Origin: Flavobacterium sp. DG2-3
GTDB lineage: Bacteria > Bacteroidota > Bacteroidia > Flavobacteriales > Flavobacteriaceae
Direction: 5' to 3'
Assembly: GCF_030730925.1 (NCBI RefSeq)
Contig: NZ_JAVAMB010000001.1
Span: 372,001-436,000, forward strand
Length of the DNA stretch: 64,000 nt
Part shown: positions 17,884 to 26,387 of the stretch, in pieces
How positions within the stretch are numbered: position 1 is the stretch's first letter
Layout: every line of letters starts with the position of its first letter
The notes under the pieces: generated by a model
What the model was told of the DNA's origin: nothing
Databases searched by the model: none
The model's input: only the letters and a program-made list of their open reading frames with translations
Made by a program: the position numbers and the translations under genes

Positions 17884-17914
17884 ACCCATCAGATTTCTCT
17901 GGTGGGTTTTTTAG
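17884..17914 (+). terminator. Terminator after the Lys/Cys-rich gene
   Basis: A hairpin with arms acccatcaga / tctggtgggt is followed by T6. Confidence 0.85.
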
Positions 17915-17953
17915 TTTTAAATTGCAGTCCACTTTCGATTTTTAAATTCCATT

Positions 17954-18646
17954 ATGAAAAACGATTTTACAATCCCTAAATCTAGTCTTGACTTTTTGGT
18001 CGAGCTAAAAGAAAACAACAACAAACCTTGGTTTGAAGCCAATAAAGCACAATATTTAATCGAACTCAATCATATCGAAAATTTTGCTGGTGCATTACTT
18101 AAAGAGCTTTCCAAAACCGATGTTTTAGAAAATGCTTCAGGCAAAAAAAGTGTTTACAGAATCTATCGTGATATACGTTTTTCTAAAGATAAAACTCCTT
18201 TCAAAACATTTTGGGGCGGCAGCTATACGCGTGCAACAGCCGCGCGACGTGGCGGTTATTATTTTCATCTGGAAAAGGGAAACACTTTTTTTGCAGGTGG
18301 TTTCTGGGGACCAAATGCTGCAGATTTAAAACGAATAAGAACCGAATTTGCCAACGATCCAGAGACTTTTCAGAAAATCTTAAATTCAAAATCATTCGTT
18401 ACCAATTTTGGAACTTTGCAAGGAGAACAGCTCATAACTAAACCAAAAGGTTTTGATATCGATCATCCTGCTATTGATTTGCTTCGTTTCAAACAATTTT
18501 TGGTTATAAAACGTTTTACAGACAAAGAAGTTTTGAGTCCGCAATTTTTAGAACTCGCTTTGGACGCTTTCAAAAACATGCGTCCATTTTTTGACTATAT
18601 GAGCGAAGTGCTCACAACAGATGCTAATGGGGTTTCGGTTCTATGA
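17954..18646 (+). CDS. DUF2461 family protein
   Basis: This 230-residue cytosolic protein matches the DUF2461 (TIGR02453) family pattern: NKPWFEANKAQY near the start, VYRIYRDIRFSKDKTPFKTF near residue 65, then GGYYFHLEKGNTFFAGGFWGP. The family is widespread, but its biochemical role is not established. It has no signal peptide or membrane segment and stands as a single gene facing the ssb gene across a bidirectional hairpin. Confidence 0.88.
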   Translation: MKNDFTIPKSSLDFLVELKENNNKPWFEANKAQYLIELNHIENFAGALLKELSKTDVLENASGKKSVYRIYRDIRFSKDKTPFKTFWGGSYTRATAARRGGYYFHLEKGNTFFAGGFWGPNAADLKRIRTEFANDPETFQKILNSKSFVTNFGTLQGEQLITKPKGFDIDHPAIDLLRFKQFLVIKRFTDKEVLSPQFLELALDAFKNMRPFFDYMSEVLTTDANGVSVL

Positions 18647-18701
18647 TATAACGAACAGACATTCCTACTGAATGAATTCGTTCTTTATTCCAATTGACAC
18701 G

Positions 18702-18728
18702 TGGGCTTCGACTCCGCTCAGCCTGACA
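18702..18728. repeat. Copy of the cgactccgctcagcctgaca repeat
   Basis: An isolated half-copy of the dispersed palindrome seen at 338-426 and 2250-2322. Confidence 0.7.
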
Positions 18729-18742
18729 AAAAATATCAATAA

Positions 18743-18779
18743 CTAAACCCAACAGGTTTCAAATACCTGTCGGGTTTAG
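18743..18779. terminator. Bidirectional terminator between DUF2461 and ssb
   Basis: A hairpin with arms ctaaaccc..caggt / acctg..gggtttag lies between convergent genes. The sequence is repeat-like. Confidence 0.6.
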
Positions 18780-18805
18780 CAAATTATCTCATTATCGTAA
18801 AAACA

Positions 18806-19129
18806 TTATTTCCCTAGTAGCAAAACTTCATTTGCCACTACTTCGGTGATATAGCGTTTTTCACCGTTCTTATCATCGTAGCTTCGATTCGTTAGTTTTC
18901 CTTCAATCCCAATTTCTTTTCCTTTTACCACAAACTTTTCAATAATTTCTGCTGTCTTTCCCCAAGCAGTAATGCGATGCCATTCGGTTTGTTCTACACG
19001 TTCACCTTTATCATTTTTGTAATAATCTTTTGTTGCAATTGTAATGTGCGCTAGTTTTCTTCCGTTTTCTAATGTTTTAACTTCTGGATCGTTTCCTACA
19101 TTCCCAATTAGCTGTACTCTGTTTTTCAT
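18806..19129 (-). CDS. ssb: Single-stranded DNA-binding protein, short form
   Basis: This 107-residue SSB consists essentially of the OB fold only: MKNRVQLIGNVGNDPEV at the start, the EWHRITAWGKTAEI core and the ANEVLLLGK end. The flexible tail and the acidic C-terminal tip (DDDxPF type) that recruits replication and repair proteins in canonical bacterial SSBs are absent. It is therefore probably an accessory paralog rather than the essential SSB, which would lie elsewhere. A near-consensus -7 box (CATCTTTG) is seen upstream on the minus strand. Confidence 0.92.
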   Translation of the reverse strand: MKNRVQLIGNVGNDPEVKTLENGRKLAHITIATKDYYKNDKGERVEQTEWHRITAWGKTAEIIEKFVVKGKEIGIEGKLTNRSYDDKNGEKRYITEVVANEVLLLGK

Positions 19130-19258
19130 GGCGTATAATATTTTAGTGTTATTAATAAATTGAATTGTTCTTCAAATTCAACAGTGCAAAGATGAGAAAC
19201 CTCAGCATCGGCAGTCGGTTGTTAACTGTTTACTATCGACTGTAACTATTTGTAAGCG

Positions 19259-19290
19259 TTTGTAAATGGAAATTGTTTTTTGTATATTTG
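19259..19290 (+). promoter_or_regulatory. Promoter of the GNAT-nitrilase gene
   Basis: TTTG at 19259-19262, a 20-base spacer and TATATTTG at 19283-19290 match the Bacteroidota -33/-7 pattern. The ATG follows 16 bases later. Confidence 0.55.
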
Positions 19291-19306
19291 AGATAAATCT
19301 TACGAT

Positions 19307-20836
19307 ATGCAGACAAAAATTAAAAAAGTAGAGTTAAGAAATCTTGAAATTGAGGACTATAAACAATTAAAAAAATCAATGATTGAATCGTATCCAGAAA
19401 TGGCCGATTCATATTGGGGATCTGATGATATAGAAAGATTACTTTCTATTTTTCCAGAAGGACAGTTGGTGATTTTAGTTGACGGAAAGGTGGTGGGCTC
19501 TGCATTATCGCTTATTGTCGATGAAAAATTGGTGGAAAAAAGACACAATTACCAGCAGATTAGTGGTGACTACACCTTCTCTACTCATAATCCGAATGCT
19601 GAAATTTTATACGGAATAGATGTTTTTATTCATCCAAATTATCGCGGTCTGCGTTTAGGCCGCCGATTATACGATGCCAGGAAAGAACTTTGCGAACAGC
19701 TGAATTTAAAAGCAATTGTTTTTGCAGGAAGAATTCCGAATTACAGGGAACATGCCAAAAAGATGTCTCCAAAAGCCTATATCGAAAAAGTTCGTACTAA
19801 GGAATTGTACGATCCTGTGCTTTCTTTCCAGTTAAGCAATGATTTTCATGTTTTAAGAGTTATCAAAAATTATTTGGAAGGCGATGAAGAATCGAAAGAA
19901 TTTGCAGTTTTGCTCGAATGGAATAATATTTATTACGATGATAGTCCTAAACTGATAAATCTGAAGAAAAATATCATTCGTTTAGGATTAATTCAATGGC
20001 AAATGCGTCCGCTGAATAACGTAGAAGCGCTTTTTGAACAAGCCGAATTTTTCATTGATGCCGTTTCGGGTTACGGATCTGATTTTGCACTTTTTCCCGA
20101 ATTGTTTATCGCGCCGCTAATGGCCGATTATAATCATTTATCTGAAGCAGAAGCTATTCGTGAACTGGCCCGTCACTCTGATCCTATCAGAAAGAAGTTT
20201 CAAGAATTTGCTATTTCATACAATATCAACATTATCACCGGAAGTATGCCATACATGGAAAGTGGAAATCTCTACAATGTTGGTTTTTTATGCAAAAGAG
20301 ACGGAACTTCAGAGATGTACACCAAAATTCATATCACGCCAAACGAGGTTATTCATTGGGGAATGAAAGGCGGATCGCAATTTAAAACCTTTGACACCGA
20401 TTGCGGTAAAATTGGAATTTTAATCTGTTATGATGTGGAGTTTCCAGAACTTTCGAGACTTTTGGCAGATGAAGGAATGAATATTCTCTTCGTACCCTTT
20501 TTAACAGATACTCAAAATGGATATACACGTGTGAAACATTGTTCGCAAGCACGCGCCATCGAAAATGAATGTTATGTAGCCATAGCAGGTTGCGTCGGAA
20601 ATCTTCCAAAAGTGAACAATATGGACATTCAATATGCGCAGTCTTCTGTATTTACGCCTTCAGATTTTGCTTTTCCAAGTAATGGAATCAAAGCAGAAGC
20701 TACTCCAAACACCGAAATGACGCTAATTGTAGATGTTGATTTGAATTTACTGAAAGAGCTTCATGAACATGGAAGCGTAAAAACATTAAAAGACCGTAGA
20801 TCTGACCTTTATGAAATTAAAAAATTGAATTCATGA
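19307..20836 (+). CDS. Bifunctional GNAT acetyltransferase / carbon-nitrogen hydrolase
   Basis: This is a 509-residue fusion. Residues ~1-190 form a GNAT domain with the acetyl-CoA loop region (IDVFIHPNYRGLRLGRRLYDAR). Residues ~220-509 form a nitrilase-superfamily domain with a complete Glu-Lys-Cys triad: Glu265 (FALFPELF), Lys340 (MYTKIHITPNE) and Cys374 (ILICYDVEFPE). Such fusions are known in bacteria, but their substrates are not settled; an amidase linked to an acyl-transfer step is the natural reading. The stop overlaps the next gene by four bases (ATGA), so the zinc-finger gene is translationally coupled. Confidence 0.92.
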   Translation: MQTKIKKVELRNLEIEDYKQLKKSMIESYPEMADSYWGSDDIERLLSIFPEGQLVILVDGKVVGSALSLIVDEKLVEKRHNYQQISGDYTFSTHNPNAEILYGIDVFIHPNYRGLRLGRRLYDARKELCEQLNLKAIVFAGRIPNYREHAKKMSPKAYIEKVRTKELYDPVLSFQLSNDFHVLRVIKNYLEGDEESKEFAVLLEWNNIYYDDSPKLINLKKNIIRLGLIQWQMRPLNNVEALFEQAEFFIDAVSGYGSDFALFPELFIAPLMADYNHLSEAEAIRELARHSDPIRKKFQEFAISYNINIITGSMPYMESGNLYNVGFLCKRDGTSEMYTKIHITPNEVIHWGMKGGSQFKTFDTDCGKIGILICYDVEFPELSRLLADEGMNILFVPFLTDTQNGYTRVKHCSQARAIENECYVAIAGCVGNLPKVNNMDIQYAQSSVFTPSDFAFPSNGIKAEATPNTEMTLIVDVDLNLLKELHEHGSVKTLKDRRSDLYEIKKLNS

Positions 20837-21180
20837 AAACATGCCTGGAATGTTCCGCTAAAATTTTCGGACGTGAAGACAAAAAATTCTGTTCCGACAG
20901 TTGTCGAAATGCGTACAATAACAAAATAAATAAAGATAGTACGAATTTCATGCGAAATATAAACAACAAGTTACGCAAAAATTACCGTATTTTGGCAGAG
21001 CTAAATGTAGAAGGAAAATCGAAAGCTTCACGAGATAAATTATTAACAAAAGGCTTTGATTTTGAGTTCTTTACAAACATTTTGCAAACCAAGACAGGAA
21101 ATACATATTACTTCTTGTACGATCAGGGCTATCGTTCCTTGGACAATGATTATTTTATGCTTGTTAAAAAAGAAATATAG
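20833..21180 (+). CDS. Small zinc-finger protein coupled to GNAT-nitrilase
   Basis: This encodes 115 residues. The N-terminus shows a treble-clef-like zinc site CLEC ... FCSDSC (Cys4, Cys7, Cys20, Cys24), followed by RNAYNNKINKD, a pattern seen in short DUF2116-like zinc-ribbon proteins. The rest is basic and helical, with a C-terminal YFLYDQGYRSLDNDYFMLVKK segment. It overlaps the preceding gene by ATGA and is followed 16 bases later by the M28 peptidase gene, suggesting a three-gene operon. Function is unknown. Confidence 0.85.
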   Translation: MKTCLECSAKIFGREDKKFCSDSCRNAYNNKINKDSTNFMRNINNKLRKNYRILAELNVEGKSKASRDKLLTKGFDFEFFTNILQTKTGNTYYFLYDQGYRSLDNDYFMLVKKEI

Positions 21181-21196
21181 TTAGTATTATTTTACC

Positions 21197-23587
21197 ATGA
21201 GAAAAAACCAAACCTCAATTCTAGCCATAACCTGCGTTTTAGCTTTGCTTGGCATTATATACGCCACGATGATGCCGCAAGGAATCTCTAAAGACGACGA
21301 AGCGCTTGCGGAGTTTTCGACTGAAAGAGCCTTCCATCAGGTTGAGATTATTGCGCAGAAACCGCACTATGTCGGATCGACAAATCATGAACTTGTTGCC
21401 AATTATCTAAAACTGGAATTAAACAGAATTGGTTTAGAAACGAGTGTTCAGGAAGGTTTTACTCTAAATGATAAAGGTCTTTTGGTTAAGTCAAAAAATA
21501 TTTTGGCTCGAATTAAAGGAACAAACAATACCAAAGCGCTTTTACTTCTTTCTCATTATGACAGTGCACCGCATTCTTTCTCAAAAGGTGCTAGCGACGA
21601 TGCTTCGGGAATTGCCACAATTTTAGAAGGTGTACGTGCTTTTTTATATTCCAAAAATCCTCAAAAAAACGATATTATCATCTTATTCTCTGATGCAGAA
21701 GAATTAGGATTAAACGGAGCTGCTTTATTCGTAAACCAACACCCATGGGCAAAAGATGTAGGTCTGGTTTTAAACTTTGAAGCAAGAGGAACTTCTGGCC
21801 CAAGCTACATGCTGATGGAAACCAATAAAGGAAATGAAGCTTTGGTTAAGGAATTTACAAAAGCAAAACCTTCTCACCCAGTTTCAAATTCTTTGATGTA
21901 TAGTATTTACAAAATGCTTCCTAATGATACTGATTTGACCGTTTTTAGAGAGCAAGCTAACATTCAGGGATTCAATTTCGCGTTTATCGATGGTCACTTC
22001 AACTACCATACGCAGCAAGACGATATTCAGCATTTAAACAAAACGACATTAGCGCATCAAGGCACTTACATTATGCCTTTGCTGAAATACTTTTCTAATA
22101 TTGATTTAAACCAAACAGGGTCCACTGAAGACGATGTTTATTTCAGCGCTCCTTTTTCATTCATCAGTTATCCGTTTACTTGGGTAATGCCAATGACGCT
22201 AATTGCTTTTGGTTTATTATTTATCTTCATTTTTGTTGGAAAAGTAAAGAGAATCATCACTTTCACAGAAATTTTCAAAGGTTTTATTCCTCTTTTAGGA
22301 TCTATTATAATTGCTGGATTGGTAACATTTTTAGGATGGAAACTTATTCTTGAAATTTATCCGCAATATTCTGATCTTCTAAACGGATTTACGTATAATG
22401 GACATGCGTATATTGGCGCGTTTGTTACATTGAGCATTGCTATTTGTTTTGCTTTCTACCATCATTTTTCTGAAGCTAAAATTACAATGAACCATTTTGT
22501 AGCTCCTTTATTGCTTTGGATTATTATTAATGCGTTTTTAGCTAATAGTCTAACAGGAGCTGGTTTCTTGATTATTCCTGTTTATTTCGGAATTCTATTA
22601 TTCGGAATCTTTGTTTTCACACAGCATTACAGCTTAGGAATGAATTTACTTTTCAGTATTCCGGCTCTAGCAATTGTTGCGCCTTTTATTGTAATGTTCC
22701 CAATCGGATTAGGACTTAAAATACTTTTTGGAAGCGCAATTTTAACCGTTTTACTATTCGGATTATTATTGCCAATATTCGGTGCCTTTGCCAAAAAAGG
22801 AACTTGGATTATTGTTTTCTTTATTGCTTCTATTTCGTTTTTCATTTACGCTGGCTATCATTCTGGCTACGAATATGGCAAAGCCAAATCAAATAGTTTA
22901 TTATACGTTTACAATGCCGACAACAATTCTGCTGTTTGGACAACGTATGATACTAATTTGGACGAATGGACCAAATCTTATTTAGGCGAAAGCAATCAAA
23001 AAGCCGTTGGTTTAAATACGTTGCCGCTGTCAAGCAAATATAACACGACATTTACGTATAGCGCTATTGCTCCTGTCGTTGAAGTTCCAAAACCGACAAT
23101 TCAGTTTTTAAGAGACAGTGTTATTGGAAATAATAGATATTTAAAAATTAAAATCACTCCAAACAGAAAAGTAAACCGTTACGACGTTTATGCTAATCCG
23201 AAAATGACGTTTTACAACTTTAAAGCAAATGGAGTGGCAACTTCTGGCGAAAAAGGAAATCGTCTTCAAAGAGAGGACAGTAAAATTTTATGTTACTATG
23301 TTGTAGGAAATGAACCGCTTGAAATGGAATTTTACATCAATAAATCATCTATTTTTGATATGGATTTAATCGAAAGTTCGTTCGATTTAATGACCAATCC
23401 GTTATTAAACGTCAAACCAAGACAAAACTGGATGATGCCGACGCCTTTTGTTTTAAATGACGCTGTTCTTATTCAGCAGAAAATAAAAAGATATACGCCA
23501 CCTGTACAACCTATTGAGCCAGTTGTGGTAAAAGATAGTTTGGCTGTATCAAAAGACACTATAAAACCTGCACCTATTCAAGAATAG
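21197..23587 (+). CDS. Membrane-anchored M28 family metallopeptidase
   Basis: This is a 796-residue protein. Residues 8-28 are an N-terminal membrane anchor. An M28 aminopeptidase domain covers about residues 40-310 with the di-zinc ligands visible: His120 and Asp122 in SHYDS, Asp134 in GASDDASG, Glu168-Glu169 in DAEELG, and the later HFNYHTQQD. From about residue 320 to 560 there are eight or so hydrophobic segments, and the last ~230 residues form an extracytoplasmic domain. This resembles eukaryotic ER/vacuolar M28 membrane peptidases (Ermp1/Pff1 type) in layout. It probably trims peptides at the envelope. Confidence 0.92.
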   Translation: MRKNQTSILAITCVLALLGIIYATMMPQGISKDDEALAEFSTERAFHQVEIIAQKPHYVGSTNHELVANYLKLELNRIGLETSVQEGFTLNDKGLLVKSKNILARIKGTNNTKALLLLSHYDSAPHSFSKGASDDASGIATILEGVRAFLYSKNPQKNDIIILFSDAEELGLNGAALFVNQHPWAKDVGLVLNFEARGTSGPSYMLMETNKGNEALVKEFTKAKPSHPVSNSLMYSIYKMLPNDTDLTVFREQANIQGFNFAFIDGHFNYHTQQDDIQHLNKTTLAHQGTYIMPLLKYFSNIDLNQTGSTEDDVYFSAPFSFISYPFTWVMPMTLIAFGLLFIFIFVGKVKRIITFTEIFKGFIPLLGSIIIAGLVTFLGWKLILEIYPQYSDLLNGFTYNGHAYIGAFVTLSIAICFAFYHHFSEAKITMNHFVAPLLLWIIINAFLANSLTGAGFLIIPVYFGILLFGIFVFTQHYSLGMNLLFSIPALAIVAPFIVMFPIGLGLKILFGSAILTVLLFGLLLPIFGAFAKKGTWIIVFFIASISFFIYAGYHSGYEYGKAKSNSLLYVYNADNNSAVWTTYDTNLDEWTKSYLGESNQKAVGLNTLPLSSKYNTTFTYSAIAPVVEVPKPTIQFLRDSVIGNNRYLKIKITPNRKVNRYDVYANPKMTFYNFKANGVATSGEKGNRLQREDSKILCYYVVGNEPLEMEFYINKSSIFDMDLIESSFDLMTNPLLNVKPRQNWMMPTPFVLNDAVLIQQKIKRYTPPVQPIEPVVVKDSLAVSKDTIKPAPIQE

Positions 23588-23610
23588 ATATATATCAATC
23601 AGAAAATAAT

Positions 23611-23647
23611 AAAAAAGCAGACTTTCGAAATCAAAGTCTGCTTTTTT
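23611..23647 (+). terminator. Terminator after M28 gene
   Basis: A perfect hairpin with 15-base arms aaaaaagcagacttt / aaagtctgctttttt. Confidence 0.85.
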
Positions 23648-23749
23648 ATTTTTAGCAGGCACATTCAAATTTTAAAACTTCTACCTTTCCTTTTATGCTT
23701 TCAGTTGTATAACCACCAAACTTACAACACTCTATTTCTCAAATTAGGC

Positions 23750-23947
23750 ATAAAAAGAAAAGACAAAGTGTGATTTACTTTAACTTTGTGAGAAATTTAA
23801 TCTCGCAAAGTCGCTATTTTATTTCACGCAGATTTAAAAAGATTTAAGCTGATAGACGCAGATCATAATTTAAATAAATCTGCAAAAATCTTTTTAAATC
23901 TGTGTGAAACAAAAGACTTTGAACCTCTGTCCCTTTGTATCTTTGCA
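23750..23947. repeat. Intergenic repeat carrying a promoter
   Basis: This stretch includes ctttgtgagaaatttaatctcgcaaag and an imperfect inverted repeat of cacgcagatttaaaaagattt / aaatctttttaaatctgtgtg (23823-23910). It ends in the segment cctctgtccctttgtatctttg, which carries the epimerase promoter. The bases 23648-23750 hold nothing I can name. Confidence 0.55.
23918..23945 (+). promoter_or_regulatory. Promoter of the epimerase gene
   Basis: TTTG (23918-23921), 16 bases, then TATCTTTG (23938-23945), a textbook Bacteroidota promoter, 17 bases before the ATG. It lies inside repeat-derived sequence. Confidence 0.6.
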
Positions 23948-23962
23948 CCTCAAAACAAAAAA

Positions 23963-24778
23963 ATGAAACAAATAAGCATATTAGGTTGTGGCTGGCTCGG
24001 TCTTCCTTTAGCAAAAAACTTAATTGCAAAAGGACATTCCGTAAACGGCTCTACAACTTCAGAAAATAAACTTTCGCTTTTAAAAGATGCTGGAATAAAT
24101 CCATTTTTGGTAACCGTTGAAAGTGATTCAGTTTCTGAAAATATCAACGTTTTTTTAGCGGAAAGCAAAATTCTAATTATCGACATTCCGCCAAAATTGA
24201 GAGCTGTCGATCCTAATGCTGAGAAAAAAGCTTTTGCAGAAAAAATCAAGAATCTAATTCCATTTATAGAAAAATCAACGGTTAAGAAAGTTCTATTTAT
24301 AAGTTCAACTTCCGTTTATGGAGATGATAACGGTATTGTAACCGAAGAAACTATTCCAAATCCAGATACTGAAAGTGGTAAACAATTAGTTGTAGCAGAA
24401 AAGCTTCTTCAAGAAAATCAAAACTTCGAAACTACCATTCTCCGTTTCGCCGGATTAATTGGTGAAGATCGTCATCCTGTTACGTTTTTAGCCGGGAAGG
24501 AAAACCTAGAAAATCCAGATGCTCCAATAAATTTGATTCACAGAAACGATTGCATCGAAATCATAGAAGAAATTATAAATCAATCTAAATGGAATGAGGT
24601 TTTTAATGCTGCTGCGCCATTTCATCCAACAAGAGAGGAGTATTATTCCCAAAAGTCGATTATAATGAATTTGCCAGAACCGAAATTCAATTCTGAAAAA
24701 TCAAATATTAAAAAGGAAATTTCAAGTATAAAAATTGAAACACTCTTAGATCATAAATTTAAGCTGGATCAATATTAA
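23963..24778 (+). CDS. NAD(P)-dependent epimerase/dehydratase-like (extended SDR) protein
   Basis: This 271-residue cytosolic Rossmann-fold protein has the N-terminal dinucleotide site ILGCGWLGLPLAKNL (GxGxxG) and the SDR-like strand VLFISSTSVYGDDNG at about residues 112-126. LRFAGLIGEDRHP and the NLIHRNDCIEII segment follow. This resembles YeeZ-type atypical SDR proteins; the usual YxxxK catalytic pair is not obvious (Tyr is followed by GDDN), so the reaction cannot be named. It begins the 24-27.5 kb stretch and precedes the Ogt-like gene. Confidence 0.85.
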   Translation: MKQISILGCGWLGLPLAKNLIAKGHSVNGSTTSENKLSLLKDAGINPFLVTVESDSVSENINVFLAESKILIIDIPPKLRAVDPNAEKKAFAEKIKNLIPFIEKSTVKKVLFISSTSVYGDDNGIVTEETIPNPDTESGKQLVVAEKLLQENQNFETTILRFAGLIGEDRHPVTFLAGKENLENPDAPINLIHRNDCIEIIEEIINQSKWNEVFNAAAPFHPTREEYYSQKSIIMNLPEPKFNSEKSNIKKEISSIKIETLLDHKFKLDQY

Positions 24779-24855
24779 ACCATATAAGCCATGTAAGTTT
24801 ATGAAAAGAGTTTAGAAAAACTTAAATTTGCTTATATAACTTATATGGTTTTGGA
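24777..24855. repeat. Palindromic intergenic element (aaaccatataag / cttatatggttt)
   Basis: An inverted repeat with arms aaaccatataagccatgtaag and cttatataacttatatggttt. The right half recurs at about 26359-26380, before the AlkZ-like gene. It contains an in-frame ATG at 24845 that I reject as the methyltransferase start. Confidence 0.6.
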
Positions 24856-24868
24856 AACCGAGAAATTT

Positions 24869-25345
24869 ATGGAAACAGCATTCATCAACTCGCCTTTAGG
24901 AATCACCAGAATTGTTGGAGATGAAAATGGTATTGCTATAATTTCTGTTTCAGATGTTGGCACCAATGATGTTTCAGAAACTATTCCTGAAGTTTTGCAA
25001 GATGCTGTTTTCCAGTTAAACGAATATTTTGAAGGCAAAAGAACCGATTTTGATCTTAAACTGAATCCGCAGGGAACCGAGTTTCAGCAAAAAGTATGGA
25101 GAGCATTGTTAGAAATTCCGTACGGAAAAACGATTAGTTATATGGACCAGACCAAAAAAATGGGCGACGTAAAAGCAATTCGCGCCGTAGCATCGGCAAA
25201 TGGTAAAAATCCGCTTTGGATTGTGGTTCCTTGCCATCGAGTTATTGGCACAAACGGATCTTTAACGGGTTACGCCGGCGGACTCTCCCGCAAAAAATGG
25301 CTTTTAGAACATGAAAGTCCGTCTCAACAGCAAAGTTTATTTTAG
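24869..25345 (+). CDS. ogt: Methylated-DNA-[protein]-cysteine S-methyltransferase
   Basis: This 158-residue suicide DNA-repair protein accepts alkyl groups from O6-alkylguanine. The acceptor cysteine sits in PCHRVIG, preceded by the helix-turn-helix region FQQKVWRALLEIPYGKTISY (recognition helix and Arg finger in KAIRAVASANGKNP) and followed by GYAGGLSRKKWLLEHE. There is no Ada-type N-terminal domain. I place the start at 24869, since the upstream ATG lies in a repeat element. Neighbouring exonuclease and AlkZ-like glycosylase genes suggest an alkylation-repair neighbourhood. Confidence 0.95.
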   Translation: METAFINSPLGITRIVGDENGIAIISVSDVGTNDVSETIPEVLQDAVFQLNEYFEGKRTDFDLKLNPQGTEFQQKVWRALLEIPYGKTISYMDQTKKMGDVKAIRAVASANGKNPLWIVVPCHRVIGTNGSLTGYAGGLSRKKWLLEHESPSQQQSLF

Positions 25346-25564
25346 TTTTTAGCCACGACCCGAGCGATAGCGAATAGGCGAAAGCAATTCACGAATTTTC
25401 TTTTTAATCATAGCATATTAATTATTGTTCTAAAAATTTATAAATAAGAAGATACATTCAATTTGTACTTTCAAAAAATATTGAGATCAAATTTGTGTAC
25501 ATTTATATCAAATAAAAAATAGTATAATTTTCGTGAATTCGTGGCGAAAACCCACAGCAAAATT
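25346..25564. repeat. Intergenic repeats before exonuclease gene
   Basis: The stretch holds agccacgacccgagcgatag, caattcacgaatttt (about 25388) and aattcgtgaattcgtggc (about 25526-25543), which form an inverted pair around AT-rich sequence. The last element creates a false GTG start. Confidence 0.5.
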
Positions 25565-26278
25565 ATGATTGAAAAAGTAAACCTCAATAACATTTTATTT
25601 CTTGATATAGAAACCGTTCCTGAAGAAGAGAATTTCAATTCGCTTGACGCGGAAATGCAGTCACTTTGGGATTTAAAAACACAATATCAGCGTAAAGATG
25701 AATTTACTCCAGAAGAATTTTACGAACGCGCCGGAATTTGGGCTGAATTTGGAAAGATAATCTGCATTTCGGTCGGCTTTTTTACGATCAAAGGAGATGT
25801 TAGAAATTTTAGAGTGACTTCGTTTTTTGGTGAAGAAAAGAAAATTCTAAAAGACTTCAGCAATTTGGTTAATAATCATTTCAATCAGCCACAACATTTA
25901 CTTTGCGGACATAATTCGAAAGAATTTGATATTCCGTTTATTGCACGAAGAATGATTATCAATCAACTGCCTATTCCAGACAAACTGAATTTATTCGGAA
26001 AAAAGCCTTGGGAGATTCCGCATTTGGATACTTTAGAATTATGGAAGTTTGGAGATTATAAACATTTTACTTCTTTAAAACTGCTCACCAAGATTTTAGG
26101 CGTACCATCGCCAAAAGGCGATATCGACGGAAGCCAGGTTGCTCATGTTTATTATGTCGAAAAAGATATCGATCGAATTATTACTTATTGCGAAAAAGAT
26201 ACGATTGCTGTAGCTCAGATTTTCTTGCGCTTACGCCGAGAAGATTTATTGATTGAAGATGAAATTATTCATGTATAG
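25565..26278 (+). CDS. 3'-5' exonuclease of the PolB-related DEDD type
   Basis: This 237-residue RNase H-fold nuclease has the DEDDy residues: FLDIETVPE (DxE, motif I) near residue 10, LLCGHNSKEFDIPFI (motif II Asp) near residue 120 and ITYCEKDTIAVAQI (motif III Tyr-x3-Asp type) near residue 212. This matches the family annotated as predicted 3'-5' exonucleases related to the exonuclease domain of DNA polymerase B. It is a stand-alone domain without polymerase. I chose the ATG at 25565 over the repeat-borne GTG at 25541. It may degrade DNA ends in repair. Confidence 0.88.
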   Translation: MIEKVNLNNILFLDIETVPEEENFNSLDAEMQSLWDLKTQYQRKDEFTPEEFYERAGIWAEFGKIICISVGFFTIKGDVRNFRVTSFFGEEKKILKDFSNLVNNHFNQPQHLLCGHNSKEFDIPFIARRMIINQLPIPDKLNLFGKKPWEIPHLDTLELWKFGDYKHFTSLKLLTKILGVPSPKGDIDGSQVAHVYYVEKDIDRIITYCEKDTIAVAQIFLRLRREDLLIEDEIIHV

Positions 26279-26279
26279 T

Positions 26280-26384
26280 TATTTTTGAGGTGCTAAGATG
26301 CTAAGGTTCTAAGGGACTAAGCTTTTTATGTGCTTCTGAAATAAGATTTAGCTAAAATGACTTATATAACTTATATGGTTTAAA
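26280..26384. repeat. Intergenic repeats (ctaaggttctaag type)
   Basis: A short tandem-like run gaggtgctaagatgctaagg at 26286-26322 is followed by the cttatataacttatatggttt element. Similar ctaag runs occur at 35766-35801, 59568-59602 and 59693-59725. Confidence 0.5.
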
Positions 26385-26387
26385 AAA

